A stretch of DNA of 64,000 nucleotides from Chelonoidis abingdonii (GCF_003597395.2 NC_133782.1:9378534-9442533); one strand, 5' to 3'; positions 47,986-61,586 are shown, numbered from the stretch's first letter. The notes: generated by a model not told the origin, from the sequence alone. Program-made: numbers and translations.

Positions 47986-49159
47986 GGGTCACATTCTCAT
48001 CTGATATAAACTGGCACTGTTCCATTGCTCCTCTTTATCTTTGCTTTTCTTTCTGTTGAAAACCCTACCAGCAGTAAGCCATGGCATTCATATATCTCTA
48101 TAGAAAGGGAAAGCGTTTAATTCTTATCAAGAACAGAGTGGAGAAATTAAAACTTGTATTTGGTGTCCTGAACTCTGGGATGAGCAGTACAAAGTTCAGT
48201 CATTATCACAATGCGTTCTCTAAAGGAAGAAAAGAGAATTTAATTTAAATGTATTTATTCATAGGCATTGCCACTCATTATCGTACTCTCTCATTGTATG
48301 AGAAGGTACAAGGGAGGCATGGTATAAACTGTTCAGCAATTTAATAAACAATATACAATGGATTTTTCCCCTTTGCTTAAGAAACAAAAATTACACTCCC
48401 CGTCATTCCTCTGGCTGTTTATTTCCATTACATACTTCCCAATATTTTGCATCTCGCCACTATACTCACCTTCCTCTGAGACTCTCCTTCCTTGCTGTTC
48501 CATCAGTCAGGGGCTAGGGGATACTCAAACTGATGTCTGGTCAGCATGGCCTCACTTAGAGATAAAGCAAACAAGTTCCTCAGCCATGTTTAGTATGCAT
48601 CCTATCAGAGAGTCCTAAGACAGTCCTTGAACTCAGGTTTCCTACAGAGCAATGCAACACAGAAATCACCAGGTGGCTCTATTATGTAGCAGTCATTAGT
48701 GAAGAACCCCAGCCACATAAGGCCTGGCTTTCATGTTTTGTAATGTTGCTTGATTACTTGAATAAAAGATGCCCTATTCTCCCTGGGGACTGCTCACTGT
48801 GACTTACACCAGTGGTGGGGACAATAGAAATTAATTGAAGACATTGTTAACCTCTGAAGGATGTGAGAAAGCCCAGCTGAGGACATACAGAAAAGCAGAT
48901 GACAGTGAAGACTAATTGTTTAGAGAAAGATTCCCTGTGGTTATTTGAAAACGGACTCTCATTTCAGGAAATTCATATACGTCTTTATTGTCTTCAAGAT
49001 ACTCAGGTTCAGATGAGGGCCAGATTCTGACTTGAGCAGAGTTCACACTGTAGTAACTGAGATCAGAACAGACCCTAAACCCATATTTAAGATGAGCCCC
49101 ATCTCAAAAAGACTGCACCTGTACAAAGACTATCTTGCCAATTAGTAATCTACTGAGGT
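47986..49159. other. Non-coding DNA with short repeat scraps
   Basis: A gggccagattctgac fragment at 49015-49080 belongs to the fold-back family of 35106. Otherwise nothing recognised. Confidence 0.4.
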
Positions 49160-49350
49160 AGTGTGTCCTAGTCGCTAGAGCAGTGGCCTGGGACTCAAGA
49201 GACCTGGGTTTTAGCCCTTTAGAGTATTAGACTTTAATGCTCTGTGCCTCAGTTTCCCCATCAATAAAATGAAAATGCAACAAGTGACCTCCTTCGTAAC
49301 TTGCTTTCCGCTTTACAGATGAAAAATGTCATATAAAAATCTAAGTATCA
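49160..49350 (+). repeat. MIR SINE, plus strand
   Basis: The tRNA-like head tcgctagagcagtggcctgg and agacctgggttttagccc, then tgtgcctcagtttccccatc and aataaaatgaaaatgc, give the standard MIR order over about 190 bases. Confidence 0.92.
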
Positions 49351-49789
49351 CTACTATTATTAAAGCAGTTTTATTTTTAATTTTACTCTGTTAATTAGAT
49401 TTTAAATTTTTTGCTCATTGCTACTGCAGAAGACAGGAGTTCTCATTCTGAAATATCAGTCACGTAACTGTCCAAAGCTGCCCAAGAGATTCTCGCTTGC
49501 ATTTTAAAAATTATTTCTCTCAACCCTCACCACCAGCCACAGAAAGAGCAAAATTTTCAAACAAATAGACTATTCTGTGGATCCAACCTGTGTCTGCAAT
49601 ATCTGCAGTCACAACTGAATTGCAGGCACATACCTGAATATATGTGGGTCTAACTACCTAACTGTGAATGCAACTCAGGTAGCTAGAATCAAAAGTAATC
49701 AGATTTGCATTCAAAGATTGTTTTGGGGTTGCAGAAACACAGGCATAAATTTTGCAGGTACAAAATTACCTCAGCCTTAGGACATGAGC

Positions 49790-49910
49790 ATAAATAGAGT
49801 TACACACATGCTTAACTTTATGCACTGCAAGTACTTCCACTGAGATCATGGCACTAGTGCAGTGAGTAAAGTTAAGCGTGTGCATAAATCTTCGCAGGAT
49901 TGGGGTCTGT
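49790..49910. repeat. Fold-back repeat (cacatgcttaactt type)
   Basis: tacacacatgcttaacttta pairs with gtaaagttaagcgtgtgcat around a short centre. Same family as the palindrome at 57950. Confidence 0.65.
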
Positions 49911-49934
49911 GACATTGATATTATTGTTCTAGGG

Positions 49935-50750
49935 CAGAGGTGGGCAAAATACAGACCACGGGCCACATCCAGCCCACGGGACCGTCCTGCCTGGTCCCTA
50001 AGCTCCTGGCCTGGGAGGCTAGCTTCCAGCCCCTCTCCCGCTGTTTCCCCTCACCTGCAGCCTCAGCTCATTTGCTCCACCGCCGGCACAATGCACTAGG
50101 TGGCAGGGCTGTGAGCTCCTGGGGCAGTGCAGCTGCAGAGTCTGGCCTGACCCGGTGCTCTGTGCTGCGCGGTGGCAGCGGCGTGGCCTGGCTCCAGCCG
50201 GGCAGCGTGGCTGTAGCGCCGCCAGCCACTGGTGCTCCAGGCAGCACGGTAAGGGGGCAGGGAGCACGGAGCAGGGAGGTTGGATAGAGGGCAGGGAGTT
50301 CAGGGTGGTGGTCAAGGGGCGAGGATGTGGATAGGGGTCGGGGCAGTTGTGGGGGCGGCAGAGGGTTGAATGGGGCAGGGGTCCCTGTGGGGCAGTCAGG
50401 AAGGAGAGGAGGAGTTGGATGGGGCGGCAGGGGGCAGTCAGGGAACAGGGAGAAAGGGTGGTTGGATGGGGCAGGAGTCTTGGGGGGGCCATCAGGAATG
50501 AGAGGAGGGGTTGGATGGGGCAGTGGAGGTACGGGGGCAGTCAGGGGACAGGGAGTGGGGGTGTGTGGATGGAGCAGGGGTCTTGGGGCGGGGCCATCAG
50601 GGAACGGGGGCGGGGTTGGATGGGGCAGGAGTCTCGGGGGGGGGCAGATAGGAGATGGGGGCCAGGCCATGACCCCCTCCCCTAACTGGCCCTCCACACA
50701 ATTTACGAAACCTGATGTGGCCCTCAGGCCAAAAAGTTTGACCACCCCTG
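49935..50750. mobile_element. GC-rich hAT element with internal minisatellite, 816 bp
   Basis: The ends are cagaggtgggcaaaatacag and aaaaagtttgaccacccctg. It is flanked by identical ttctaggg at 49927-49934 and 50751-50758. The inside from about 50280 to 50660 is a G-rich array with degenerate units containing gttggatggggcagg and gggggcagtcaggg. The frames here, including a proline-rich 225-codon minus frame and two glycine-rich plus frames, come from the array. No transposase. Confidence 0.93.
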
Positions 50751-50758
50751 TTCTAGGG

Positions 50759-52319
50759 GAAAAGTATCTTACAGTTACTGCCTTCTAACAGAGTGAAGAA
50801 TGCACAATTGCATAGCATCTTATACTAGGAAGGGGACACGCTTGTAACTCAAGGAGTTCTCCTAGGGGGAGAGTGTATGTATACTTACATATAAAATTTT
50901 TTTAAAGACCACAGTAATACTCAAGGATAATAAAATATTGTTGGATATTTTTAAAATATATTGCACCCCGATGAATTGGCATGTACTAACAAGTTAAGCC
51001 AATTTTCCACCAATCAGTAGGCATGGTTATTTAAGGCAAAAGGTTATTTATTCTAAATATAAAAGAATCCTCTAAAGACCAGAGACTAAATTTTTTTGCC
51101 TTCAGTCAAAAGATCTACCTTAATTCCTAGTGAGTTTGTGCACATCACAAAGCCACCACACAGCTCAGAATGATGACAGTCTAAGAAGTAGTTTCCAGCA
51201 ATGGAATACCAGGAAGACTGTAATTCTAAAGAGAGGTGCTTTTGCCATGCTACAAGAGAAAAAATGTGACTGTAGCCAGATTGATTAGTCTAATACTATA
51301 CACATACACTTAACAAATGCATCCAATATTTAACAAGAAAAACATCATGTAGTTATGATTCCCACCTTTATGTTAAGAAAGCTAAAAATGAAAAAAAATT
51401 GTTCCACTGAAAGACAGCAAACCAGCTGAGTTACTCTGGATTTACACTGATATAACAGAGATCAGAATCTGGCCCTAGATTTATAAATATAAATAACTAA
51501 TTTTCTCTGATATTAAAGTGAGATATACATTGCTTAGTGTATTATAATATCCTCAATTTGATTTTTAGCTGAGTGGACTATATTTTTCAATTTCCTTTTG
51601 GCATTAAGTCGTTTATTATAAATCGACATGGTTAGTTCTCAGAAAATTTCATTTTCGCATTTTGATTTGCTTTCTTAATAAAACCTTTTTTACAGAGATG
51701 TCTTCATTTGACATATTAGAAAAGTTTCATTTTAAAAGAATTTTTAAATGAAAGATCAAGAGCTTTATTTTCAGAGTCCAGGCTCTACTTGGGCATATGT
51801 AATTTTATAAATGTACACATGCATGTGTATTCCCTTCCACGTGGAGATAACAGAACAAGCACACAATAAATGCAAGTGTTAACGCAACGAAGTGCAGGCA
51901 CAAGTGTGCATGTGAACAAAACAAAACAATCGATAGTAAACTTTAAATAAATAGTTTAACATCTATGCAACATTGAATTTGTTTGCACCATGACATTTGT
52001 GCAGGGATTAAACAATTATAAGTTCACATTAGCAATTTTTACTATGTGTATGCATGTGTTTTGCTCCTGAAATTTGTGTGTGAAAGAATGCTTGTCCAAT
52101 GGATAGATGTCTGTCAGTGGAGAGAGGACATTCTCATTCTCCTGAACCTCTCTGCAGTGTCTGACACTATTGATATGAGATATTGCTGTTTTGGCTGAGA
52201 GTGATGGCAGAAGTCCAGAGTAATATACTAAAATGGCCTGAGTCCTTCCAGGAGTGATGCACCCAAAGAGAAGTGATAGGAAACTGCCTCTCCAGCACTA
52301 AACCCCTCATCTGTTCAGT
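50759..52319. other. Non-coding DNA
   Basis: AT-rich. 51418-51475 holds a scrap of the gggccagatt fold-back family. Otherwise nothing recognised. Confidence 0.4.
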
Positions 52320-52321
52320 TT

Positions 52322-53589
52322 AGGATGGCCAGATACCTGGTTTTCAACCAGAAAGTCCAGTCAAAGACGGGACCTGACAGCGTCTGGTCAGATCTGCTGA
52401 CTGGACACCAAAAATCTGGTTACTGTGGATGGGGCAAGGGGGGGTGAGCGCAGGGTCATAAGCTGCACCAGCCCCTACTCGGCTGGGACTGCCTCTTACC
52501 TGCATCAGGCAGCTGCAGCTTCCAGCCCTGGCTCCATAGGCAAGACTAGAGTGAACAGATCAAAAGAATAAAACACAGATCAAAATAATAAAACATTGGG
52601 ACAAAACGACGGGGGGGGGGGAGGCATGGGTATGGGTGAACCCCCCCCGCCTTTTGGACAGGCTATTTCACAGCAGCCCGCAGGCGCCCATGCATCACCA
52701 GAGGAACCCTGGGCCAGCCCCAGCCAGCTAGTCAGTTGGAGTAGCTCCAGCTGTGGGTCAGGGGCGCATGGCCCCAGCTCCAGTTCCCGTTCCAAGGAGG
52801 GGGCTAAGGGCAGCTGAGTTTGGGGTGCTGGCTCCAGGAGGGAGTTTGGTGTGGGAGGGGCTGGGGGTTGGGGTATGGGAGAGGGTGGAGGCTCCAGGAG
52901 GGACTTTGAGTGCAGAAATGGGCTCAGGGCAGGGGCAGGGGGTTGGGGCATAGGAGTGGGTTCGGGATGCTGACTCTGGGAGGTAGTTTGGGTACAGGGG
53001 TGGGCTCAGGGCTGGGGCAGGGGGTTGGGGCATGAGCAAAGGTGTAGGATGTGGGCTCTGGGAGGGTGTTTGGATGCAGGAGGGGCTCAGGGTTGGGTTG
53101 CAGAAGGGGGTGCGGGCTCCGGAAGGGACTTTGGGTGCAGGAGGGGGCTCAGGGCTGGGGTGGGGCATGGGAGGGGGTGTGGGCTCCATGCAGGGCCTAC
53201 CTTAGGTGGCTCCCTGGAAGCAGCAACATCTTCCTCTGGGTCTTAGCCAGAGGCATTGGAGGCATGGTCAGGCGGCTCCGTGTGCTGCCACCACCCACAG
53301 GCACTGCCCCCACAGTTCATGGCACAGGCAGCGTGTCAAGACACAGGACAAAGAGTTAAATATTGCGACAGTCCCAATTTTATTGGAATGTCTGGTCACC
53401 CATGGTGAGTCCCTCTCAACCTGGGGGAGCAGGGGGGAAGAGCAGCAAGTGATGGGAGGAGGATGGAAGAGGAGCAACCAGAGGGCAGGCCTCGGGGGAA
53501 GGAGGCAGGGCCGGGTCGGGGAAGCAGAGGTTTCAGCACTTCTGCTGGAGTGTCTGGTTTTTAAATATTACAAAGCTGTCAATCCTAGG
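52322..53589. mobile_element. Composite DNA elements with G-rich array
   Basis: An outer element seems to run from taggatggccagatacctgg (52322) to gctgtcaatccta (about 53589). An inner one runs from tagagtgaacagat (about 52552) to aatgtctggtcacccatg (about 53403). The inner pair of ends (gtgaacagat / ctggtcac) are approximate inverses. The nesting is inferred. Long proline- or glycine-rich frames on both strands come from the G-rich array inside. Confidence 0.6.
52838..53195. repeat. G-rich minisatellite, about five units
   Basis: Units of roughly 60-85 bases, each with ggctcagggctggggcaggg, ggttggggcatgggag and gctctgggaggg-like parts and a start like tttgggtgcaggagg. Unit starts fall near 52842, 52902, 52986, 53068 and 53130. 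G-rich on the plus strand throughout. Confidence 0.85.
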
Positions 53590-53794
53590 GAGTTCCACAA
53601 CCAAGGCCTGGGCCCAGGATACCTAAAAGAACATTTGAAGACCGGGGATGAAGACTGCGGTCAACAACTTCGCACCTCTGGAATAATGGAACGCTCAACC
53701 ATAGAGTAAAGCTCATCTGTGCAGGAGACAGCATTTTCTCTGGGGTTGGTCCAAGACTGTGGCATTAACTCCCCAAGGAACAAAGAACTATGAC

Positions 53795-54051
53795 CAGGAC
53801 GGCTCCAGCATTTTTGCCACTCCAAATGGCATACAAAAAATTTTTTAAAAAAATCCACGATTGGTGGCACTTCGGTGGCAGCTCTACCGCCGCCGTTTTG
53901 TTTTTCGGTGGCAATTCAGCAACAGGTCCTTCCCTCCGATGGGACTGAGGGCCCTGCCGCCGAATTGCCACCGAAGAGCTGGATGTGCTGCCCCTTTCCG
54001 TGGGCCGCCTCAGGCACCTGCTTGGTGTGCTGGTGCCTGGAGCTGGCCCTG
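53795..54051. mobile_element. Fold-back hAT element, 257 bp, perfect 8-bp duplication
   Basis: Starts caggacggctccagca and ends tggagctggccctg. It is flanked by identical actatgac at 53787-53794 and 54052-54059. The centre is palindromic (ttcggtggcaattc / gaattgccaccgaa). Related to the element at 44686. Confidence 0.93.
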
Positions 54052-54059
54052 ACTATGAC

Positions 54060-55689
54060 AAACCTCACAGCTTTCTGCTCCAAGTGCAAAGGACATTTCT
54101 TTGACCTTGCCTTATGTAATATCATCACATAGCACCAGGTATATTTAACAACCCTCCCGACCTCAAACTACCAAAACAAGGCATTCCACGTTTGTTCTCT
54201 CCTCTCCTCAGGGGGAAAAGCAAGACAGATGTGCAGTCACCTTGCTTCAAGGAAAGTGGTCCAATACTACGGTGATTGGCGCAGTATGAAAACCTATAGA
54301 ATAGAATAGTATAGAAAATATTCTAACTCTGCCCTTAGAGAGTTACTCATTTTAGCCCCCTAAGTGGCTGTCAAAATCAAGTCCTAAACAAAAAGCTTAC
54401 ACCTTTCAAATGCTCAGGAAAAAAAGCAGTGTTTTCTTAATTTTACTCTGCAATTCCTCAGGTTTCCTTCTTATGTTGTGCAACAGGAATAAGGCTCCTA
54501 CCACTGGAGTGTATACGTAATAAATTACTTTTGCAGCTTAGAAAATACCTGCATTTCATACTTTCATTTTGTCATTTAATCATCATCAAAAACTGTTTGT
54601 AGCCCCATATACTCCTCCACTATCAACAATAGCCCTTCAATATTCATATTTTCATGCAAGGATACAAAGAGAGCCCAGAAGCTCTTTAAAAAGTGGCAAT
54701 AAGGATCAACATGAGTAGACAAAGTGCAAGAATTTATAGTAACCACTAGCTCATTTATCAATCATAACTCCATCATCTCAGGCACTGCCCCAATTAATGT
54801 GCCTTGATTATCTGTGCCGAATAAGGGCGAGAACTAATCGCACAGCTCCAATTGTTAGTTTTTGGTTAACCACCTCTGCTGCTCCTTTATTTCAGACACT
54901 GAGCTAAATATTCTTAGATGTTAGCTACATTCCAGACCAGTTTTGAGGGTCATACTCATTCTAATCTGTGCTCATTCACCACTCACTGTTAGGGATCTTA
55001 TCATCATGGCCTACATTTGCACACAATTCATGCTTTATTGTGGTTGGTCCCAAAGTGTGGAAATGGCTTCTCTTTGAAATACATCTCAGTCTCTCTCTCT
55101 TTTACAGAAGTGCCTTTAGAATGACCACCATTGGTTCAATATTTATTAATTTCCTCTGTTATGCTTTTGGGTATCTTGCATGTTCAGGGTGTGTAAATGT
55201 ATGCAAATATCTGATTCGCAAACACACTGAAATATTTGCACATGCAAAGTAAACATGCTCCATTGCATAGAAGCCTGTGGGACAGCAGCCATCTGGGCCG
55301 ACACAATGGGAACTGAAGTGGGGACCTGCAAAGCTAAAACATACAAACCGTTATATCTTGAGCTAAATCTCTCTAGGTGCTGTGTAACAGATTAATATTC
55401 TCTATGGACTGGGCACAGAGGGATACCTGTAATGTACACTGACTAGTGGGTCGCACCTACGCTTCAGCCATTTTGAATATATGACTTTAAGGAGGGTCAT
55501 TTCCAATTGTTGAAAGTAGGATTTTCAAAACTGCCTGGTGATAGCGTAACTTTGCACCACTGAAATCAATGGGATTTCACCATTAGCTTCAATGGGAACA
55601 GAATTAGGCCAACGCCAAACAATGTTGATAATCCCACCATTTATTCATTTTGATTATGTTGTACAGTGTCCTGAACACTATGGCAGGAA
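54060..55689. other. Non-coding DNA
   Basis: Short agaatagaatag run near 54300. A piece of a fold-back repeat lies at 55530-55622 (accactgaaatcaatgggat / ttcaatgggaacagaat). No gene. Confidence 0.4.
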
Positions 55690-55840
55690 GTGTGCGGTAG
55701 GGAACAACATCACAGAAGGTTTTCAAAAGGGACTGGATAGCCATCTGTCTTAGATGGTTTAGACACAACAAATCCTGCCTCTTGGCAGGGAGTTACACTA
55801 GATGACCCTTGCGGCCCCTTCTAACCCTATATTCTAAATA
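55690..55840 (+). repeat. CR1 LINE 3' end, plus strand
   Basis: ggttttcaaaagggactgga, tagccatctgtcttagatgg, ggcagggagttacactagat and gacccttgcggccccttcta are the conserved CR1 3' terminal region. The copy ends ctatattctaaat. It is 5'-truncated, as is usual for CR1. Confidence 0.88.
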
Positions 55841-57949
55841 AATTACATACCCTACACTTACAACGGGGCTTGGCTTTGCTCCCAGGACAGAACATCACAG
55901 TGTAATAAGCACAATAAATTGCTTCAAAAATTGTTCTTTAGAGAAAAATAAGTGGTTTACTATATTATAGAGAAAGCTAGAAATTAGGGTACACCAAATA
56001 TGATTTACATTTGTCAGAGACATTAAAAACAAAACCTAGGCTGAACAATTTAAAATCAAACAACTAATAGGAGGGACAGTGCAATCTTTATTTAAAGAGT
56101 TGTTCATGCTGTGCAGGTTCTGTTAACGTAATAGGGAAAAATAAGGGAAGCAGAAAATGGTCCTTGTCAAAGAACTTGGAAAATGGGAGAGTTCTATAAC
56201 ATGATTATTAAGAGTTTTAATTATTTCATCTCCTCTCAGCCTGATGGCAACCACCTACAGCAATCTAAAGTGACCTTCTGTTAAATCTGTCCTTTCCCCT
56301 GCATCGTCCTCGTGTCTGCTCCTGAGTGCGAAACCTCCTGAGGAGTTTACTAATTCTGCAGCAGACACCAGACAGGCTAGCATTAGGCTGAACTCATTGC
56401 TACACTGTATTAAGCTTGGCATATTATTCTGTGGAACCAGTAGAAATTGGCTCAACGCTGCAGCATAGCAGTCGAGCGGGCTGTGTAGACCCCTAACGCT
56501 GTACGGTTTTCCTAATAGTAGGGCTAGCTGGAAATCAACAGTTTTCTTTTACAAACCACGGACTTGAAACTGTCTCCCGTGACCCAACCCAAAGCCCAAA
56601 GCATCAGGTTTTTGGCTATTCTGGGTGGTAAATCACTCTCTCTTCTCCTCACACTCCATTTTCAAATAATTTTTATCACTCATACCACTGAAATAGTCTT
56701 ACACAAGCTACCGCCATACTGCAATTTTCTTATTAAGGCTTTTTGATCCTAGAGTTCATGCTCTAACAGGGACATTCTCCTAGAATAAATGTAATAATGT
56801 AGAAATGAAAATATTTTGTTGGCACTGAAAATTATGGTGCATTCTATTAACAAAGGGGTGAGGTGGAGGGAAGCTTTAAAATATTATCTTTGATTAAATC
56901 AAATCAATTGCTTTGTCTCTTTCAAAATACTAACAGAATTTCCAGAGAACATAATAGATGTTTGTAGCCAGACAAACTATGCAAGTATAAATGTAAATAC
57001 AATAACTTCAGACACACTATAGGAGATTAGAAAGGAAAAAAGGCGTGTATGATGAATCAGATCTGGACAGTAACCACAAGTAACTCCACGATGCCTTTGT
57101 GTTTAGTTCTTTTGAATAGTTATTGTGTGTGTTCTGCTCATAAAACATAGTCACGGGAAATATATACCACATTTCTGCCATGGAAGAGCACATCATTGCT
57201 TACTGAAACCTCTTAGGGAAACAATAAAAAAAACCTATTTAAATTATGCAGCAGAAAGATACAATGTGTTGGATTGCAGTCAGCCATAGCAATTTATGGG
57301 TTTGCAAGACTTAAAAGTAAACTTTTGTTTAGTCTGTGGCTTAACAGCAATGAGTTAAATGCACACACAGCCAAAAATAATCCTAACAAAAATTTCCCCA
57401 AAGCAATCTATTTTAACAACCGTTACTTTAACTTATGCCACAAAACTCATTCATTTACCCAGGGGACTCAGCCACGTTGGCATTGACAAAGGATGCCAAT
57501 CCCACTTAAAGAACTTTGACAGCAAAATCATGGTTCCCTGAAAAGCATTCAAGAATACACAGAAAAAAGTAAAGAGAAAGAAAAAAATCAAGTTAATTCA
57601 GAGTTATTATTTTTCAGAGGAGGAGATGCAGAAATTTAAAGAAGTGGGTGAAAGAGGGAGTAGGATTGGCCTGGAGTCTCCCGGAACTGGCTTCAATCTC
57701 CCAGTGACTATTAAAAGCAATCTGAGAGACTTTAATAGGATATTTAAAGAAAATGACATTAAGACATGTTGGAAAAAAAGATCTCCCGAAATAGCTTCAG
57801 TCAGAGTTGGCAACCCTAGGAAGGAGGCAAAGGCCAATATTAGGAAAGCACTTGTGTGTATCATGGAATAAGATATATTTCTCGTTCTTTTTCCATTGTA
57901 GAAATGATACAATCTCCCCCATAGATAACCAGTCTTTAGACACTAAACA
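55841..57949. other. Non-coding DNA, nothing recognised
   Basis: Two kb of AT-rich single-copy sequence. Frames at 56255-56455, 57274-57486 and 57607-57912 have no recognised domain. Confidence 0.4.
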
Positions 57950-58100
57950 GCACTAGGCCTCAGTTCATCAAAGTACTTAAGCACGTGCTTAAATCTATCC
58001 CCACTGAGCAAAGCATTTAAGTATTTGGGTAAGTGCCATTAAAGTCAATGGGACTTAAGAACATGTTTCAGCACGTTGCTGAACAGGAATGGTTTGCCAC
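57950..58100. repeat. Fold-back repeat (acttaagcacgtgctt type)
   Basis: gtacttaagcacgtgcttaa at the left and ttaagaacatgtttcagcac at the right, around gccattaaagtcaatgggac. A palindromic amniote repeat, imperfect. Confidence 0.7.
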
Positions 58101-61100
58101 ATTAGGGCTTTGAGAAGCAGGATAATGAAGTCTGCTTGTCATCTTTCATTTCTGTCATTCTCCCTCGGTATGCCCCTGGTCTGGAAGGTGCTGATCACTT
58201 CCTGAGATCTGCCAATAGTTCTTGATTCCCATGAAAATCAATGAGAGATGAAAGTGCCTGGTGCCCTGCAAGAGTCATGTGTTGCCTGCACCAAAGTGCA
58301 TCAGAATAGGATTTTCAGGATTCCTTTATTGCTTCAGCCATATCGCCGGGCCTTATAAGTTGTGACCTATTATCTCTCTTGTCCCAGGATGCCAATGAAA
58401 ATGAGATTTTCAGTCTCAGAGGGAAGAAAATAAAGGAGTAGCAAATGTGTTTACATCTAAAGCCCCTTGTATCAGGCACAATAGGCCATTTCAGGGCACC
58501 CATACAGCCTTGGTGCCACTGTGAATGAGAGTAATTGATGGGGAAATGCTAAAGCCCAGCAAAAAGGGACAATGTTGATTTTATACCCAATGCAGTTAGC
58601 ACAAATTCAAGACTGGGGGTGGGGAAGTTTGATATTTCATTACCGCTTAACACTACGATCTCTCTCTCTCTCAACGGGAAAAATACTTTTTTAAAAAAAG
58701 AAAGAGCAGCTCAATACATCCTGGAGTATCTTGAAGGTTGTAAAAGAACCTCGTTCTCCTGAGTTGATGCAGTGGAATTAAATAGGCAGGACTCGGGGTG
58801 TGTCAGAAAGGTTTTCAGCAGATGATAAAATAAATAAATAAAATCAGACACCTGAACTGTCAAGAGATACCACAGCCATTCTTTGCTATAAATCAAATGA
58901 ATTTGAGTCTTCAGATATTTTTATTTTAATAACTTTGCCAGCAGGGTCTTCTTTTGAAATTAATATATCTGCTCTAGTCATTTCAGTTTTCCTTGTAAAA
59001 TAATGACAGCTAATAGGAAAGCACTGTCATGTATTCTGACTAAAGGTAATGTATATGACAGCTGTGTGATCATTAGAAGAAAGGTATTTCCAAAAGACAA
59101 AAAGAATAATTAAAATGAGCCTGCAGACCTAGTCTTGGATTTAAATGTTTCAATGTTTTAATTTGAAAGAACAATGGATGCTTGATGCAACTTCACAACC
59201 AGTACTGACAGCCTGCCATTTATTAATCACTGTTAAATAACAGTCATGCAGGTTTCAACACTAAAGAGTAGATTATGTCTGAGGATCTTTAAAATAGCAG
59301 TGAAGTTTCAAAGTTGGTGTATCAAATGAATGGAGTTTTCAAGGGAACCTTTTGAAATATTGACTCTAGAGATGAAGCATCTCTGGAAATGCAACTGATA
59401 TGACAAATGTGGCAAGTGCGTATCCTATTTTTTTGTTTAATTCTCTTGTCTGAAGTGTGGCCTTTCATGTGTCTCAGAGTAATTAGCTGACCTAGGTGTG
59501 TGTCTGAAAATAACCAGTGGACCACAATGATGAATGCCTCATCAGTTGACCTGATTAACCAGTCAAAGTAAATTTTCAGCTATTTAATAAATTTCTCAGT
59601 CAGTAATCACAGTGTAATTCCTCTTTTTCCCAAAAGCTGTATGTATAGCTATTTAACAGAACACTGATGAATCAGCTGGTACATTATTAACTATAAATTT
59701 CTGGCAGAATGAAGACAGCAAGGCATACGGTTAGATTATCGCTGTCTACTCAGTACTCAGGGTTTAAGCCAATGTCTGACTTTTAGGGGTTAGAATGACA
59801 CCTGCATGGAGAACTGATTGTGTGAGGGTTCTAGGCCCTTCCTCTTAAACATTCGTGCTGGAGATTGGACTAGAGGGATCATGGGTCTGGCAATTCCAAC
59901 ATACTTTGTCTCAGTGCATTTCGAAAATGTTGCTTATTGGCTATTCTCTTCGGAATAAAATCACGTCTAAGTGTGTTCAGGTTGTTTTGAATAAAAATTG
60001 GAGGGTTGAGGGACAAAATGCAAAAAGAGTCCTTCCACTTTAGGGCCCAAATCCAGAATCCTTCCTCTTCTGAATAGTTTCATAGGAGTCAATAGGCCCA
60101 ATGAGAAAAAATTGTCTCTAATCCTAAAAACTGAGGCACCAGTTTGAAGTCCATTTTTGAAAATCAGAGCCAGCCTGACAATTCAGGTGATTATGACCTA
60201 TAATGGATGTCAAAGAACCAAATTTTTAGCTGTGGGTATCTAAGTGAGGAATCATACCTATAACTACCCAACTCACATGTGTAATGGCAGGTCTTCAGTG
60301 TGGACAAGACATAAAACGACACATCCAGGAGCTTTCTTTACATCTGGTAGAATGTTGGAACTAAATATCTACATAAGATTTCAAACATAATTCTAGATCA
60401 TAGGAGAGGTCTGAGCTTGGAAAGTTTTGAATTGTCTTTCCTCTTAATTGTGTAGCATTTATCAATAGAAAACACATGTCTGTTTTGCTGCCAATATCTT
60501 CAATGTGATGAATATATATATATTTTCAGGCAGAAGTGAAGGGATTAAATGAGTCAATCCCACTTACTTTATGGCATGTAAACTGTTATTCATCATCTGG
60601 CGAGCAGTGGCAGAGAACTTGGCTCTAGAGCTGGGCAAAAAAAATTTTGACAAAGTTTCTTCATTGAAAAATTTGGCTTAATTTAACAAATATTTTTGAT
60701 GAAATTATTAAAAACCAAAGTAACTTCTGTTCTTTATGCAAATCTGAGACTTTTCTCTAAGAATAATGTTTGTGTTGTTTTAATCTCAGTTTTGTAGAGG
60801 GTGGGGGCAGAAATAACTTATCAAACAGCTCCGCCGGACAAGACAGAGGAAACAAGATCCGGGTCCCAAGACAACAGAGCAGATAAGGATGACACTACAT
60901 ACAGCAGCCATTCCTCTTAAGGCCTCTTTCCTTACTCCAGTATAAATCACCATCCTTATATTTAAGCTACTAGCTCCAAAGCCACAAAGAGATGTGCACC
61001 TATTTCAGAGAAGAGGAAGGTGATGTTATTTCTATCCGACTGGCCTGTCACAGGCTGGCTAACCCCTTAAGGCAAGCTGGGCCCAGCGTTGTCTGTGACC

Positions 61101-61118
61101 TAGCACCTCAGCGATAAT
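58101..61118. other. Mostly single-copy non-coding DNA
   Basis: Contains a CT tract (58661-58674), an AT tract near 60513, a possible LINE tail at 59840-59900 (gctggagattggactagagg) and an A/T-rich element start at 60628 (tagagctgggcaaaaa). No gene. Confidence 0.4.
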
Positions 61119-61397
61119 CAAGGTATGTCTACACAGTGAATGGCAGCGAGTCTCAAACTGAGTCTCTCCTGGGTCGAAAGACTCAGGCTTGTGAGGCTGG
61201 GGCTACCGCGCTAAAAAGAGCTCTGTAGACATTCCAGCTCAAGCTCTCAAGCCCCCTCCCTAAGCTTCTGAGCCTGAGCCACAAAGTCTACACACTATTC
61301 TTTGCATTGTAGCCTGAGCACCACAAGCATGAATCCGTTGACCTAGACTCTGAGACTCGGTGCCACAGGCTGCTGCTTCCCATATAGATGTACCCTT
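61119..61397. mobile_element. MITE with aaggtatgtctacac ends
   Basis: Left end aaggtatgtctacacagtga; right end atatagatgtacccttag, degraded inverse. The interior includes gactcaggcttgtgaggctg, typical of the small elements seen elsewhere in the window. Confidence 0.7.
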
Positions 61398-61586
61398 AGT
61401 GACCCCAGCTGAAGGTTAGGGAGGTTTAAGTACAATAACTAACCCCAGCTCTGGGGAGGGAATCAGAAGGGCTATATAAACAAAGTTAAGAACTCAGAAG
61501 AATGGTGAGGGTCTGGAGCAGCAGGGGAGAACTGCTGGGGAAAGGCAGAACCAGCTGGAGAGTTGACTGAGCTCCTGAGACAAGTA

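Noticed and set aside
50068..50745. 225-codon proline-rich minus frame and two glycine-rich plus frames
   Set aside because: They are translations of a G-rich tandem array inside a hAT element with an 8-bp duplication.
52580..53189. Proline-rich minus frames of 123 and 143 codons
   Set aside because: Translations of the G-rich minisatellite at 52838-53195 and its flanks.
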